Shown one piece after another: positions 28,175 to 36,654 of a stretch of DNA of 64,000 bases. Position numbers and translations under genes: made by a program. This DNA comes from JBKEDC01 sp047975205 (GTDB lineage Bacteria; Bacteroidota; Bacteroidia; Bacteroidales; Prolixibacteraceae), in assembly GCA_047975205.1 (NCBI GenBank), contig JBKEDC010000005.1, positions 62,001 through 126,000 on the forward strand, read 5' to 3'. The notes beneath the pieces were generated by a model. It searched no databases. It was not told the DNA's origin and worked only from the letters and a program-made list of their open reading frames with translations. Position 1 is the stretch's first letter; each line of letters opens with the position of its first letter.

Positions 28175-30229
28175 CTATTTCAGATTGTAACTTATACCTC
28201 CGCTTATCCACCTTCCTGCCAGAGGAATATTGCTCAAGTCGTAATAGGTAGTATTTAATAAGTTGGTAGCCATAACAAAGAAATTAAAGTTTTTATAAGC
28301 ATAATTTAGTTTCAGATCCAATATCCCGAAAGGCTTATAGTCGGTTTCTCCGGTGTAATCTGTTCCGTCGAATGCAGAATATCCACCGTTTCGATCTTCA
28401 AAGCGAAATTGCCAATCGGCAGTTAAGCTCTTGTAAATACGATGATTCAATCCGATAACCAGTTTGTGTTTTAAATTATCTAGCGCATAGTTAGAGATAT
28501 AATCGGTCTCTCCTTTATCAATACGATTATAGGCGTAATTGAAGTTGATATGATTGATGAAGAAATTTTGATTAGCCAATAATCTTTTCATGGAAAGATC
28601 CAACTTAAATTCAACCCCCATAGAATTAATTTGCGTAAGGTTTTTTGTTTGCCACAAAAACTCATCGCTTACTCTAACCCAATCGATAATATCTTTGCCT
28701 ATTCGGTAATATACCGCAGTTTCAGCATTTAAGAAGTGATTTTTAAACTTCATTCCACCTTCAAAAGAAGTTGCTCTTTCTGGTCTTAAATCAGGATTAC
28801 CTAAATTGGAAGGACCGCTGTAATATAAATCAGTGTAGGTTGGCATGCGTAAAGACTGATTAAATGTACCATATAGCTTCCATTGTTTGTTGAGTTGGTA
28901 GGCAATGTCAATTCCGGGGTAGAAGTTCCATTCGTTGTGTAAATCGGAAATCCAATTTGCCATAACGCCCGCCGATAAGCTAAAACGATTGATATATAAT
29001 GAATGCTCAACGAAATAGGATAACACAGTTCTGGAATGTCCGTTAGTGAAAAACTGACCATCTTCACCAGGCACATGAATGGAATCGCCTAAACTTTCTC
29101 CGAGTTGACTACTCAAAATATTCTCAGAACGAAGTTCGCCACCGAATGATGTTTTTCCAAATTTCCATTGAAACCAGCTGTTGAAGTTTAAACCGAACAC
29201 ATCGGTCATATGATAGTTATGTCCGGAGTACCAATCAGCAGGGTTACTTCTGAAAAGTTCATAACGATCGTGGTTTCTTCTCCAATAGGTTGATGCACTG
29301 GTGTGAATTTTCTTTCCGGTTTCTATTTTTGCCGATACGACGGATGTTCGGGTGGTCTCGTATTGGTCAGGATATTCCGGCGAGTAAAAGCCGTTAGAAC
29401 CAAATCCCTTATTAACATAACCGGCTTGAAAACTTACCGTAGCCTCGTCGGTTACAACCTTACCGTTGTAGAAAATGTTGTAATTTTCAAAATCAGTATT
29501 CGGACGATAGCCATTCGAAGCAGTATTTCCAATAGATAAAAAACTTTGAAGTTTACCTGTCTTTAAATTCCCGCTTACATTAATATCACGCAATCCGTGA
29601 GAACCAAAGGCAGCATCGGCAGACAACGAATTAACGGAATCAGGTTCGGTAATAATGTTAATTGCTCCGGCAAAGGCATTTGGTCCGTAGATACGAGAAG
29701 ATGAACCGTTTAGAATTTCAATGCGCTTTACAGCTTTTAAGGAGAGTGGGAGATTAAGGGTGAGGTGTCCGGTTTGAGGGTCGGAAATATTTATTCCGTT
29801 GAGTAAAACAAGCGTCTGGTCGAACGAACCACCCCGAACGGAGATGTCTGCTTGTACTCCATAGGTGCCTCGTTGTCTAATGTCAACGCCCATGGCATAC
29901 TCTAATAAATCTTGAACACTTGCTACCGGAGCAGCCTCAATTTCTTTCTTGTCGATAACCGACACGATCCGAGCAATCTGCGAATAAGTAGCAGGAGCTC
30001 TTTGTGCACTGACTTCAACCTCGTCGAGTTCATATTCTTTGGCAATTTTCAAGCTGTCGGCAGGTTGTTGTGCAAATGCCTCATTCGGAGCGGCAACATA
30101 TAAATATGCCACAGCCAGCGATGCAATGCGTACTTCTCGCTTTAAAGCTTGAAACAAAGAATAGCCTTGTCTTCCCCAGTGATGGAAATTTACTTGGCGT
30201 GCTTTGTTGTTAATACTTAATTTAGTCAT
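28175..30229 (-). CDS. TonB-dependent outer-membrane receptor (BtuB/FepA-like barrel)
   Basis: A 684-residue TonB-dependent receptor. The N terminus has an unusually long signal region (HHWGRQGYSLFQALKREVRI then a hydrophobic stretch ending EAFAQ at about 54), as seen in several Bacteroides receptors. After it come a TonB box-like DEVEVSAQRAP, the plug (SVQDLLEYAMGVDIRQRG, GGSFDQTLVLLNGINISDPQ, RIEILNGSSSRIYGPNAFAG), and a 22-strand barrel with FNQSLRMPTYTDLYYSGPSN and a terminal aromatic strand ISGGISYNLK. It is shorter than SusC proteins and has no SusD partner, so uptake of a siderophore, corrinoid or metal complex is more likely than a glycan. I found no recognisable cobalamin riboswitch upstream. 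A TACTTTTG box precedes the gene. Confidence 0.9.
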   Translation of the reverse strand: MTKLSINNKARQVNFHHWGRQGYSLFQALKREVRIASLAVAYLYVAAPNEAFAQQPADSLKIAKEYELDEVEVSAQRAPATYSQIARIVSVIDKKEIEAAPVASVQDLLEYAMGVDIRQRGTYGVQADISVRGGSFDQTLVLLNGINISDPQTGHLTLNLPLSLKAVKRIEILNGSSSRIYGPNAFAGAINIITEPDSVNSLSADAAFGSHGLRDINVSGNLKTGKLQSFLSIGNTASNGYRPNTDFENYNIFYNGKVVTDEATVSFQAGYVNKGFGSNGFYSPEYPDQYETTRTSVVSAKIETGKKIHTSASTYWRRNHDRYELFRSNPADWYSGHNYHMTDVFGLNFNSWFQWKFGKTSFGGELRSENILSSQLGESLGDSIHVPGEDGQFFTNGHSRTVLSYFVEHSLYINRFSLSAGVMANWISDLHNEWNFYPGIDIAYQLNKQWKLYGTFNQSLRMPTYTDLYYSGPSNLGNPDLRPERATSFEGGMKFKNHFLNAETAVYYRIGKDIIDWVRVSDEFLWQTKNLTQINSMGVEFKLDLSMKRLLANQNFFINHINFNYAYNRIDKGETDYISNYALDNLKHKLVIGLNHRIYKSLTADWQFRFEDRNGGYSAFDGTDYTGETDYKPFGILDLKLNYAYKNFNFFVMATNLLNTTYYDLSNIPLAGRWISGGISYNLK

Positions 30230-30251
30230 AATATATAAAATTTATGAGCCG

Positions 30252-30259
30252 CAAAAGTA
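30252..30259 (-). promoter_or_regulatory. -7 box upstream of the TonB-dependent receptor
   Basis: On the minus strand TACTTTTG, matching TAnnTTTG, about 22 bases before the receptor ATG. If used, it leaves a very short leader. Confidence 0.45.
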
Positions 30260-30815
30260 AAACTTTTCAATGTATTTTACTTAAAACAAGTGAAAAAATA
30301 TGACTTAATGAGGGGGGGCTTGTGTGATTTCTGGTTCGATATTATTGTATCTTTATAGAAGTTAGGGTTTTGCAGCTTGCTTATTCCGACGCATGATAAC
30401 TTCCCTTAGTACTGAATCTTGATCGTTAAATTTATTAATTTGAATATTATAATCAATATATTGTATTGCATTGAATAACAGTGTGTTGTATTTCTACGAT
30501 GAGTTTTTTAATAGAATCTGTATTAATTATGTATCGAATTACACAAAATGAAGGCTGTTTTATAATGAGAATGAGGTGAATCAGATGTAATTTCCTCTTT
30601 TCTTATGTGAGGAATGAACACATTACATCTAAGTTATGCTATTCTCACAGCGGAAAAGTGTAAATTGGAAAAAGTGGACGTAATTCTTGCCTGCATATGA
30701 AGGTAAAAATGTATTTTTCGGAGTCTTTATGCAAACTGCAAGTTTTTGCTAAACTAAGCTCCTTGTTATTTGTTGTTCGATTATAAATATTGTAGCTCCT
30801 ATGTGTGTGTGTGCC
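30260..30815. other. Divergent intergenic region between the receptor and pgl
   Basis: About 550 bases with no supported gene. It holds a seven-G run (about 30313-30319) and, directly before the pgl start, a TG dinucleotide run (30802-30813). I looked for a cobalamin riboswitch on the minus strand and saw only an isolated AAGGGAA without the rest of the conserved core. Confidence 0.45.
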
Positions 30816-31523
30816 ATGAAACGAAAAATAAAGATTTACCCTACCAAAGAAGAAACTGTTAATGCATTAGCGATACACATCAAGCATTTGGTGCACGCCA
30901 AAGAAAAAGCACTCGTGCATATTGCCTTATCGGGAGGAACTACGCCTGCACTTTTATTTGATAGCTTGGCTATTGCAGATATTAGTTGGCAGCGTGTCCA
31001 TTTATGGTGGAGCGATGAACGTTGTGTTTTGCCAACCGATGAACAGAGTAATTATGGTATGACTAAGCTTCGCTTGTTGAATAAAATAAGCATTCCACAA
31101 GAAAATATACATCGTATAAAAGGGGAGATGATACCTGACGATGCTTGCTCGGATTATATTCAATCATTAAAAGATAATTTTGATACATATACTCCCAAAT
31201 TTGATTTAATTCTCTTGGGTATGGGAGTAGATGGACATACTGCCTCTATTTTCCCGAAGGAATTACATTTGTTTGATTCTGATGCCTATTGTGCAGTGGT
31301 GCAGCACCCGAAAACCGGGCAGTACCGAATATCTTTTACCGGGAAGTTACTAAATTCAGCTGCCGAAGTGTGTTTTCTCGTTGCAGGAATAGAAAAAGCA
31401 GAGAAGATAGAAGAGGTGCTTTTAGAGCGGAGGAATTATAAAGGAATGCCTTCATGGTATGTGCAGCCTAGTTCCGGAAGCTTATATTTTTTCTTAGATA
31501 CCGAGGCTGCTAAATTGCTTTAA
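30816..31523 (+). CDS. pgl: 6-phosphogluconolactonase
   Basis: A 235-residue protein of the glucosamine-6-phosphate isomerase/6-phosphogluconolactonase family. It hydrolyses 6-phospho-glucono-lactone in the oxidative pentose phosphate pathway, in the cytoplasm. Motifs: IALSGGTTPALLFDSL near the N terminus, VHLWWSDERCVLPTDEQSNY, and FDLILLGMGVDGHTASIFP with the catalytic His. I prefer the ATG at 30816 (MKRKIKIYPT) to that at 30801, because family homologues start at this point and the extra five codons come from a TG repeat. zwf and gnd are not adjacent. It converges on the phosphatase-fold gene 11 bases away. Confidence 0.93.
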   Translation: MKRKIKIYPTKEETVNALAIHIKHLVHAKEKALVHIALSGGTTPALLFDSLAIADISWQRVHLWWSDERCVLPTDEQSNYGMTKLRLLNKISIPQENIHRIKGEMIPDDACSDYIQSLKDNFDTYTPKFDLILLGMGVDGHTASIFPKELHLFDSDAYCAVVQHPKTGQYRISFTGKLLNSAAEVCFLVAGIEKAEKIEEVLLERRNYKGMPSWYVQPSSGSLYFFLDTEAAKLL

Positions 31524-31534
31524 ACTGATAAAAA

Positions 31535-33142
31535 TTAGTCTTTTAATAGCTGTTTAATCACTTTCCCTTTGCAACTTTGTGGTTGAGGTTCTCCAAGTAA
31601 ATAGAAAATGGTTGGCACCATGTCAATGGCGTCGATTTCTTCACTGCAGTTTGTTTTTTTTATGCCATTCCCCCAAAAAAGCATCGATATTCTATTATCA
31701 TTGGTGTGTTGCTTCGTTTGAAACTTATAAGCGGTTTGCCAATTGGGTAGAATAGAAAAAGCTAAGTCGCCTGAACGTTGAAAATTGAAGCTATTTGCCA
31801 TGCTTTTTAATCGGCCATTGGCAAAATCACTTTGTAAAAAAATATTCGTTGGAACGGCAATGTCAACACCTTTAAATTGATTAATAAGTTGAGCCGATTT
31901 TTGAAGCATATCATCAAAATCTATACCTTTTTCTTTAATGAGTTCTTTATTAAAGTATATCTCTTGGTCAACTACTTCCTGTATCCAATCTCCTTGTCCG
32001 AATGTCACGTTTAAGTAGGAACGTAGCAGTGCCACAATATTGTCGGGACGAACGTAGCCGTTCGGAACTTTCAATGATGCTAAATATTCAGCCGAATAAC
32101 TCTCGGCACAAACAGAGCTTAATACGACGAGTATATTGTCTTTGCCTACTTTTTCATCAATGTGTTTTAGTAAGCGAGCAATATCTTTATCTAAACGAAT
32201 ATAGAAATCTTCGGTTTCAATGGCTTGGGGCCCGAATAACCCGTCGAGTGAACTGTAATTTATGTTTAATAAATCAGTATGATTATCAGTTCCCATAAAT
32301 GTTTTATCAAATATAGTAGTGGCAAAATCGGTAATAATACTGTTGATAAAAGGAGTATGCTTTAAAAAATCATAACTGCCGGTTTTATCATACAGTTTCT
32401 GCATATCATAGGGGAAAGTATTTTGCTTATCAGAATATCCGGATTCAAATTTGCTGTTATCCTCACTCGAAGCTTTATAACTTTCTTGATTCAGATATAG
32501 CATTTCCCATTTTTTGTCAAGGGTTTTTTGTGCATACTTTTTGTTATTGAAAGATAATGCCCAAAGAGGAAATTGATCAATGTAGTAGGAAGAGGAAATC
32601 ATGTTTCCGCTTGTGTTTTCCATCCAAAAAGCACCATCGGCAGCATGACCGGCAGAAAGAACTGCTGTTTCGGCATGAGCAGATACAGAATATACTTTAG
32701 CCCTTCCATTAGAGTTTAATTTTAGCTCATCACCCAACGTGTTACAAAGTAATTGTTCTGCTGTTTGTTCACCTTCCTTAGAATCTCCGCCTACCGTTTG
32801 GTAATTCTCGCTGAGAGTGGCATTAATCATCTTCCCCGTAACGCTGTTTAGCCAATTGGAATTAATAATCCCATGAAGGGAAGGATAGCTTCCGGTGAAT
32901 AATGTGGCTGTAGCAGCATCGATATTTTGCTCGTTAATATAATTGTGAGCATTTGAGCATAGTGCGCCTTCTTGGAGCAATTGCTTTATACCCCCTTCTT
33001 GAAAATTGTAATAGTAGCGTTGCAAGTACTCCGGACGCATATTTTCTACATTAATTATCACAACAACTTTAGGTTTATTTGCAAAACTAGACAAGTGAAA
33101 TAATACAAGAATAAATAGTATGGATAAACGAGTAGCTTTCAA
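31535..33142 (-). CDS. Alkaline-phosphatase-superfamily protein with degenerate active site
   Basis: A 535-residue exported protein (signal peptide 1-21, ending LSSFA) related in layout to PafA-type phosphatases: KVVVIINVENMRPEYLQRYY at the N terminus, then LFTGSYPSLHGIINSNW, a middle segment GPQAIETEDFYIRLDKDIAR, and a C-terminal QHTNDNRISMLFWG. Active homologues have VVDQMR, a Thr nucleophile in a TYTGPGH-like loop, a DYVGH metal motif and TADHG. Here these read VENMR, INEQNIDAATA, SLDGLFGP and LSSVCAES, so the nucleophile and most metal ligands appear to be lost while the fold-defining segments remain. The frame is intact over its full length, which suggests a maintained pseudoenzyme, not a decaying gene. 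Divergent from bamD. Confidence 0.8.
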   Translation of the reverse strand: MKATRLSILFILVLFHLSSFANKPKVVVIINVENMRPEYLQRYYYNFQEGGIKQLLQEGALCSNAHNYINEQNIDAATATLFTGSYPSLHGIINSNWLNSVTGKMINATLSENYQTVGGDSKEGEQTAEQLLCNTLGDELKLNSNGRAKVYSVSAHAETAVLSAGHAADGAFWMENTSGNMISSSYYIDQFPLWALSFNNKKYAQKTLDKKWEMLYLNQESYKASSEDNSKFESGYSDKQNTFPYDMQKLYDKTGSYDFLKHTPFINSIITDFATTIFDKTFMGTDNHTDLLNINYSSLDGLFGPQAIETEDFYIRLDKDIARLLKHIDEKVGKDNILVVLSSVCAESYSAEYLASLKVPNGYVRPDNIVALLRSYLNVTFGQGDWIQEVVDQEIYFNKELIKEKGIDFDDMLQKSAQLINQFKGVDIAVPTNIFLQSDFANGRLKSMANSFNFQRSGDLAFSILPNWQTAYKFQTKQHTNDNRISMLFWGNGIKKTNCSEEIDAIDMVPTIFYLLGEPQPQSCKGKVIKQLLKD

Positions 33143-33325
33143 GGAATTTTGTTTTAAAGGTATTAATAACTAACACACAAAGTAACTCTTTTTTCTTATG
33201 AAAACTCAAAACTGTAATTCCTTTATTATATTTGAAGTTGAACTTTGGTAGGAATACATGTTTGAGCAATGTAAAAATAATAAATAAAATTCTACTAATG
33301 GTATTCCAAATTCCAACTGAAGACT

Positions 33326-33333
33326 TATCTTTG
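33326..33333 (+). promoter_or_regulatory. -7 box of the bamD operon
   Basis: TATCTTTG, an exact TAnnTTTG match. Transcription would start near 33340, after the ATG at 33338, which supports the ATG at 33356 as the bamD start. Confidence 0.6.
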
Positions 33334-33355
33334 CAAAATGCTTAGGAATATTCAC

Positions 33356-34153
33356 ATGAAAGCGATAGTTGGTTTGTTGTTTCTGATTTTAACGACAAGC
33401 TGTAGCGAATATCAGAAAGTTTTAAAAAGCTCTGATTTCGAATATAAATATAAAAAAGCGAAAGAATACTACGAAACCGGAGAGTATGTGCGTGCGTGCG
33501 ACTTGTATCGAGAGTTGGTAACAGTTTACCGAGGAACGAGTAAAGCAGATGAAGTTTATTACTACTATGCACAAAGTTATTATGCAACCGGAGATTATCT
33601 TTTGGCGGGCCATTGGTTCAGAACGTTGGTGTCTGAATACCCGAGAAGCAGTTATCGGAAAGATGCTCAATATATGATTGCTACTTGCTACTATGATGAG
33701 TCACCTAATATCCGATTAGACCAAACTGTCACTCAAAAAGCCATCGATGCGTATCAGCTGTATATTAACCTATTCCCGGCAAGTGATAAGGTAGATGAAG
33801 CCAATGATAAAATTGATGAATTGCATGATAAATTGGTATATAAGTCGTATCTGACAGCCAAATTATATTATGATTTAGAGAACTATAAAGCATCAGTAAT
33901 TGCACTACAAAATGCTTTGAAAGAATATCCAAATAGTAGCTATCGAGAAGAACTAATGTATATGCTGCTGCGTTCTAAGTATAATTTGGGTATGCGAAGT
34001 GTGGAAAGTTTAAAAGCTGAGCGTTTAAGCTCTGCTCTCGATGAATATTTTACATTTGTTGACGAATTCCCCGACAGTGAGTATCGCAAAACTGCCGATA
34101 AATATTACGAGGATATATCAGCTGAGTTAGATTATAAAAAAGACGACATTTAA
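33356..34153 (+). CDS. bamD: Outer-membrane assembly lipoprotein BamD
   Basis: A 265-residue lipoprotein. The start at 33356 gives a clean lipoprotein signal (MKAIVGLLFLILTTSCSEYQ, Cys at residue 16); the ATG six codons earlier adds MLRNIH and lies upstream of the likely transcription start. The rest consists of TPR repeats typical of BamD/YfiO: YKKAKEYYETGEYVRACDLY, AGHWFRTLVSEYPRSSYRKD, AIDAYQLYINLFPASDKVDE, and a last copy LDEYFTFVDEFPDSEYRKTA. It is part of the BAM complex that inserts beta-barrels such as the SusC proteins. First gene of the bamD-rpoZ-coaBC-porD-recN unit, with gaps of 12-30 bases. Confidence 0.93.
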   Translation: MKAIVGLLFLILTTSCSEYQKVLKSSDFEYKYKKAKEYYETGEYVRACDLYRELVTVYRGTSKADEVYYYYAQSYYATGDYLLAGHWFRTLVSEYPRSSYRKDAQYMIATCYYDESPNIRLDQTVTQKAIDAYQLYINLFPASDKVDEANDKIDELHDKLVYKSYLTAKLYYDLENYKASVIALQNALKEYPNSSYREELMYMLLRSKYNLGMRSVESLKAERLSSALDEYFTFVDEFPDSEYRKTADKYYEDISAELDYKKDDI

Positions 34154-34165
34154 TTATAGAATCGA

Positions 34166-34486
34166 ATGGATTTTAAAAAAGTAAAAGCAGAGGGTACAAC
34201 TGTACCAAGAAATTTGAAAGATCTTGAAGAAGAGACGGGAAACATCTATGAAACAGTGATGATTCTTGCAAAACGTGCAAACCAAATTTCATCGGAGATG
34301 AAAGAGGAATTAAATCACAAACTTCAAGAGTTTGCATCATATAACGATAATCTTGAAGAAGTTTTTGAGAATCGAGAACAGATAGAAATTTCAAAATATT
34401 ATGAGCGTTTACCAAAGCCAACTTTAATTGCTTGCGAGGAATTGAAGAATCATAATATCTATCACCGAAATCCTATCGAAGAATAG
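34166..34486 (+). CDS. rpoZ: DNA-directed RNA polymerase omega subunit (Bacteroidetes type)
   Basis: A 106-residue protein that matches the Rpb6/omega-like subunit of Bacteroidetes: VPRNLKDLEEETGNIYETVM, IMILAKRANQISSEMKEEL-type helix (here starting MILAKRANQIS), and C-terminal LPKPTLIACEELKNHNIYHR. It helps assembly of core RNA polymerase. Its position between bamD and coaBC is a common Bacteroidetes order. Confidence 0.88.
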   Translation: MDFKKVKAEGTTVPRNLKDLEEETGNIYETVMILAKRANQISSEMKEELNHKLQEFASYNDNLEEVFENREQIEISKYYERLPKPTLIACEELKNHNIYHRNPIEE

Positions 34487-34506
34487 AATAAAATATCTTG
34501 TTTTAC

Positions 34507-35715
34507 ATGAGGTTGCGAGATAAAAATATAGTACTAGGTATAACCGGAAGCATAGCTGCATATAAAGCGGCTATGCTTTTGAGGTTATTGGTAAAAGAAG
34601 GTGCTCAAGTGCAGGTGGTGATGACTCCTGCCGGCAAACAGTTCATCACTCCGGTAACTATGAGTGCTCTTTCCGGTAGAGCTGTTGCATCGGAGTTTTT
34701 TTCAGCTAACGATGGGACCTGGCATTCTCATGTCGATATGGGACAATGGGCAGATTTAACTCTCATAGCTCCGGTTACTGCTGCAACTATTGGAAAAATG
34801 GCTAATGGAATTGCAGATAATTTATTAGTAACAACATACTTGTCTGCTAAGAATGATGTTATGTTAGCTCCAGCTATGGATTTGGATATGTTTCAGCATC
34901 CGTCAACACAAAGAAACTTGGAAATGCTGAAGTCTTTTGGTAACATCATTATACAGCCGGAAGATGGTGTTTTGGCAAGTGGTTTGCACGGAAAGGGGCG
35001 TATGGCAGAGCCTGAACATATCGTTGATGAAGTTGTGGCATATTTTAATTCAAAAAAAAAACTTCAGGGCAAACATTTCTTGCTAACAGCGGGTCCTACT
35101 TATGAGCGTATCGATCCTGTTCGTTTCATAGGAAACTACTCGTCGGGAAAAATGGGATATGCTTTAGCTGAAGAATTAGCCAATTTAGGTGCGCAAGTCA
35201 GCCTAATTAGTGGTCCTGTAAATATTAAATTAGATAACTCTAACGTAGATTTAATTTTTGTAGAATCGGCTCAAGAAATGAAAGAAGTTGCAGTGAAATT
35301 ATTTCCTTCATGTGATGCGGCAATAATGTGTGCGGCAGTTGCCGATTATCGACCAAAAAATACAGACAACCAAAAAATTAAACGAGAGCATGCGTCTAGT
35401 GTATCTATCGATTTAATAGCTAATGATGATATCGCAGCTTGTTTAGGTAATTTGAAAACAAAGACACAGCTACTTGTGGGATTTGCTTTGGAAACTCAAA
35501 ACGAGTTTCGTAATGCCTTGAATAAACTTAAGCGGAAGAAGCTAGATTTGATTGTATTAAACTCTCTTCAAGATAAAGGCGCTGGTTTTGCTGTAGATAC
35601 AAATAAGGTTTGCATTATTGATGTTGAAGGAAACTCTTTGCAATTTCCATTGAAACCTAAAAAAGAGGTAGCGAAAGATATTATAACTGAAATTATTAGT
35701 CGATTGCCTAATTAG
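34507..35715 (+). CDS. coaBC: Bifunctional phosphopantothenoylcysteine decarboxylase / phosphopantothenate--cysteine ligase
   Basis: A 402-residue CoaBC of coenzyme A biosynthesis. I start at the ATG at 34507 (MRLRDKNIVLGITGSIAAYK); the in-frame TTG at 34498 is less likely. The N-terminal flavin-dependent CoaC half (1-185) has GITGSIAAYK, the catalytic His segment TWHSHVDMGQWADLTLIAP, and PAMDLDMFQHPSTQRNL. The C-terminal CoaB half (about 190-402) starts with LTAGPTYERIDPVRFIGNYS, then SSGKMGYALAEELA, AAVADYRPKN and a Lys-rich KRKKLDLIVLNSL. The decarboxylase substrate loop has PAMD where many family members have PAMN; the rest is canonical. Confidence 0.96.
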   Translation: MRLRDKNIVLGITGSIAAYKAAMLLRLLVKEGAQVQVVMTPAGKQFITPVTMSALSGRAVASEFFSANDGTWHSHVDMGQWADLTLIAPVTAATIGKMANGIADNLLVTTYLSAKNDVMLAPAMDLDMFQHPSTQRNLEMLKSFGNIIIQPEDGVLASGLHGKGRMAEPEHIVDEVVAYFNSKKKLQGKHFLLTAGPTYERIDPVRFIGNYSSGKMGYALAEELANLGAQVSLISGPVNIKLDNSNVDLIFVESAQEMKEVAVKLFPSCDAAIMCAAVADYRPKNTDNQKIKREHASSVSIDLIANDDIAACLGNLKTKTQLLVGFALETQNEFRNALNKLKRKKLDLIVLNSLQDKGAGFAVDTNKVCIIDVEGNSLQFPLKPKKEVAKDIITEIISRLPN

Positions 35716-35732
35716 AATTACATTGCATCTCT

Positions 35733-36638
35733 ATGGAGAAAATAATATTACTAATATCATTCGTAATAACATCACTTGTAGTAGATGCACAAGAGTTGCG
35801 ATGTAATGTAACCGTAAATTATAATAAAATAAAGGAAGCCAACTCGAATACTTTTAGTACAATGCAAACTGCTCTTACTCAGTTTATGAATGAGCGCAGA
35901 TGGACCTCGGATGTTTTTGAACAGCCGGAGCGGATAGATTGTAATTTAGTTATACAGTTGGATGAGCAAGTGGCAACAAATGAGTTTAAAGGCTCTGTAA
36001 TAGTACAGCTACGCCGTCCAATTTACGATACAAGTTATGAAAGTACACTTCTAAATATTAAAGATAATGACTTCCACATAAAGTATTCTGAATTTGAGCC
36101 TTTAGTTTTCAATGAGTCATCAAACACAGATAATCTGACGAGCATTATGGCATTTTATGCTTATATAATCTTAGGAATAGATTATGATTCGTTTGCTCCT
36201 AATGCCGGAGATGACTACTTCCAAAGAGCAATGCATATTGTAAATAATGCTCAAAACACATCGTATGAAGGATGGAAATCATATGAGAGCGAAGTAAATA
36301 GGTATTGGTTAGCCGAGAATTTAACTAATAGAGCTTATTCTGTATTTCGGCAATCAATATATGATTATCATAGAAAAGGATTAGATGAGATGGCTCATTC
36401 CTCCACGGACGGGAGAGCTGTGGTGGCAGATGTAATTTCTAATCTAGCGAAACTTTACAGAACTCGACCAAGTCTATACCTATTTAATATATTCTTTGAT
36501 GCCAAAACTACAGAACTAATAAATATTTTCTCAGGATCATCAGGCGAAGAGTTGAATCGGGCTGTTAAGTCACTTTCAGAGATGGATCCGTCTAATAGTG
36601 CAAAGTATCGAGAACTAAAGAGTAAGCAGTCTTTTTAA
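35733..36638 (+). CDS. DUF4835 family protein (PorD-like, type IX secretion associated)
   Basis: A 301-residue exported protein with signal peptide (1-19, ending VVDAQ). Typical DUF4835 features follow: LRCNVTVNYNKIKEANSNTF, FMNERRWTSDVFEQPERIDC, YAYIILGIDYDSFAPNAGDD and a C-terminal alpha-helical part ending KYRELKSKQSF. In some annotations this family is called PorD and is linked to the type IX secretion system by co-occurrence; I know no direct function. Its place between coaBC and recN is conserved in Bacteroidetes. Confidence 0.87.
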   Translation: MEKIILLISFVITSLVVDAQELRCNVTVNYNKIKEANSNTFSTMQTALTQFMNERRWTSDVFEQPERIDCNLVIQLDEQVATNEFKGSVIVQLRRPIYDTSYESTLLNIKDNDFHIKYSEFEPLVFNESSNTDNLTSIMAFYAYIILGIDYDSFAPNAGDDYFQRAMHIVNNAQNTSYEGWKSYESEVNRYWLAENLTNRAYSVFRQSIYDYHRKGLDEMAHSSTDGRAVVADVISNLAKLYRTRPSLYLFNIFFDAKTTELINIFSGSSGEELNRAVKSLSEMDPSNSAKYRELKSKQSF

Positions 36639-36654
36639 CTTTAATTGAATTATA

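Noticed and set aside
30230..30815. Cobalamin riboswitch upstream of the TonB-dependent receptor
   Set aside because: Only an isolated AAGGGAA is present on the minus strand. The remaining conserved core is missing, and a TAnnTTTG box lies downstream of it, close to the gene.
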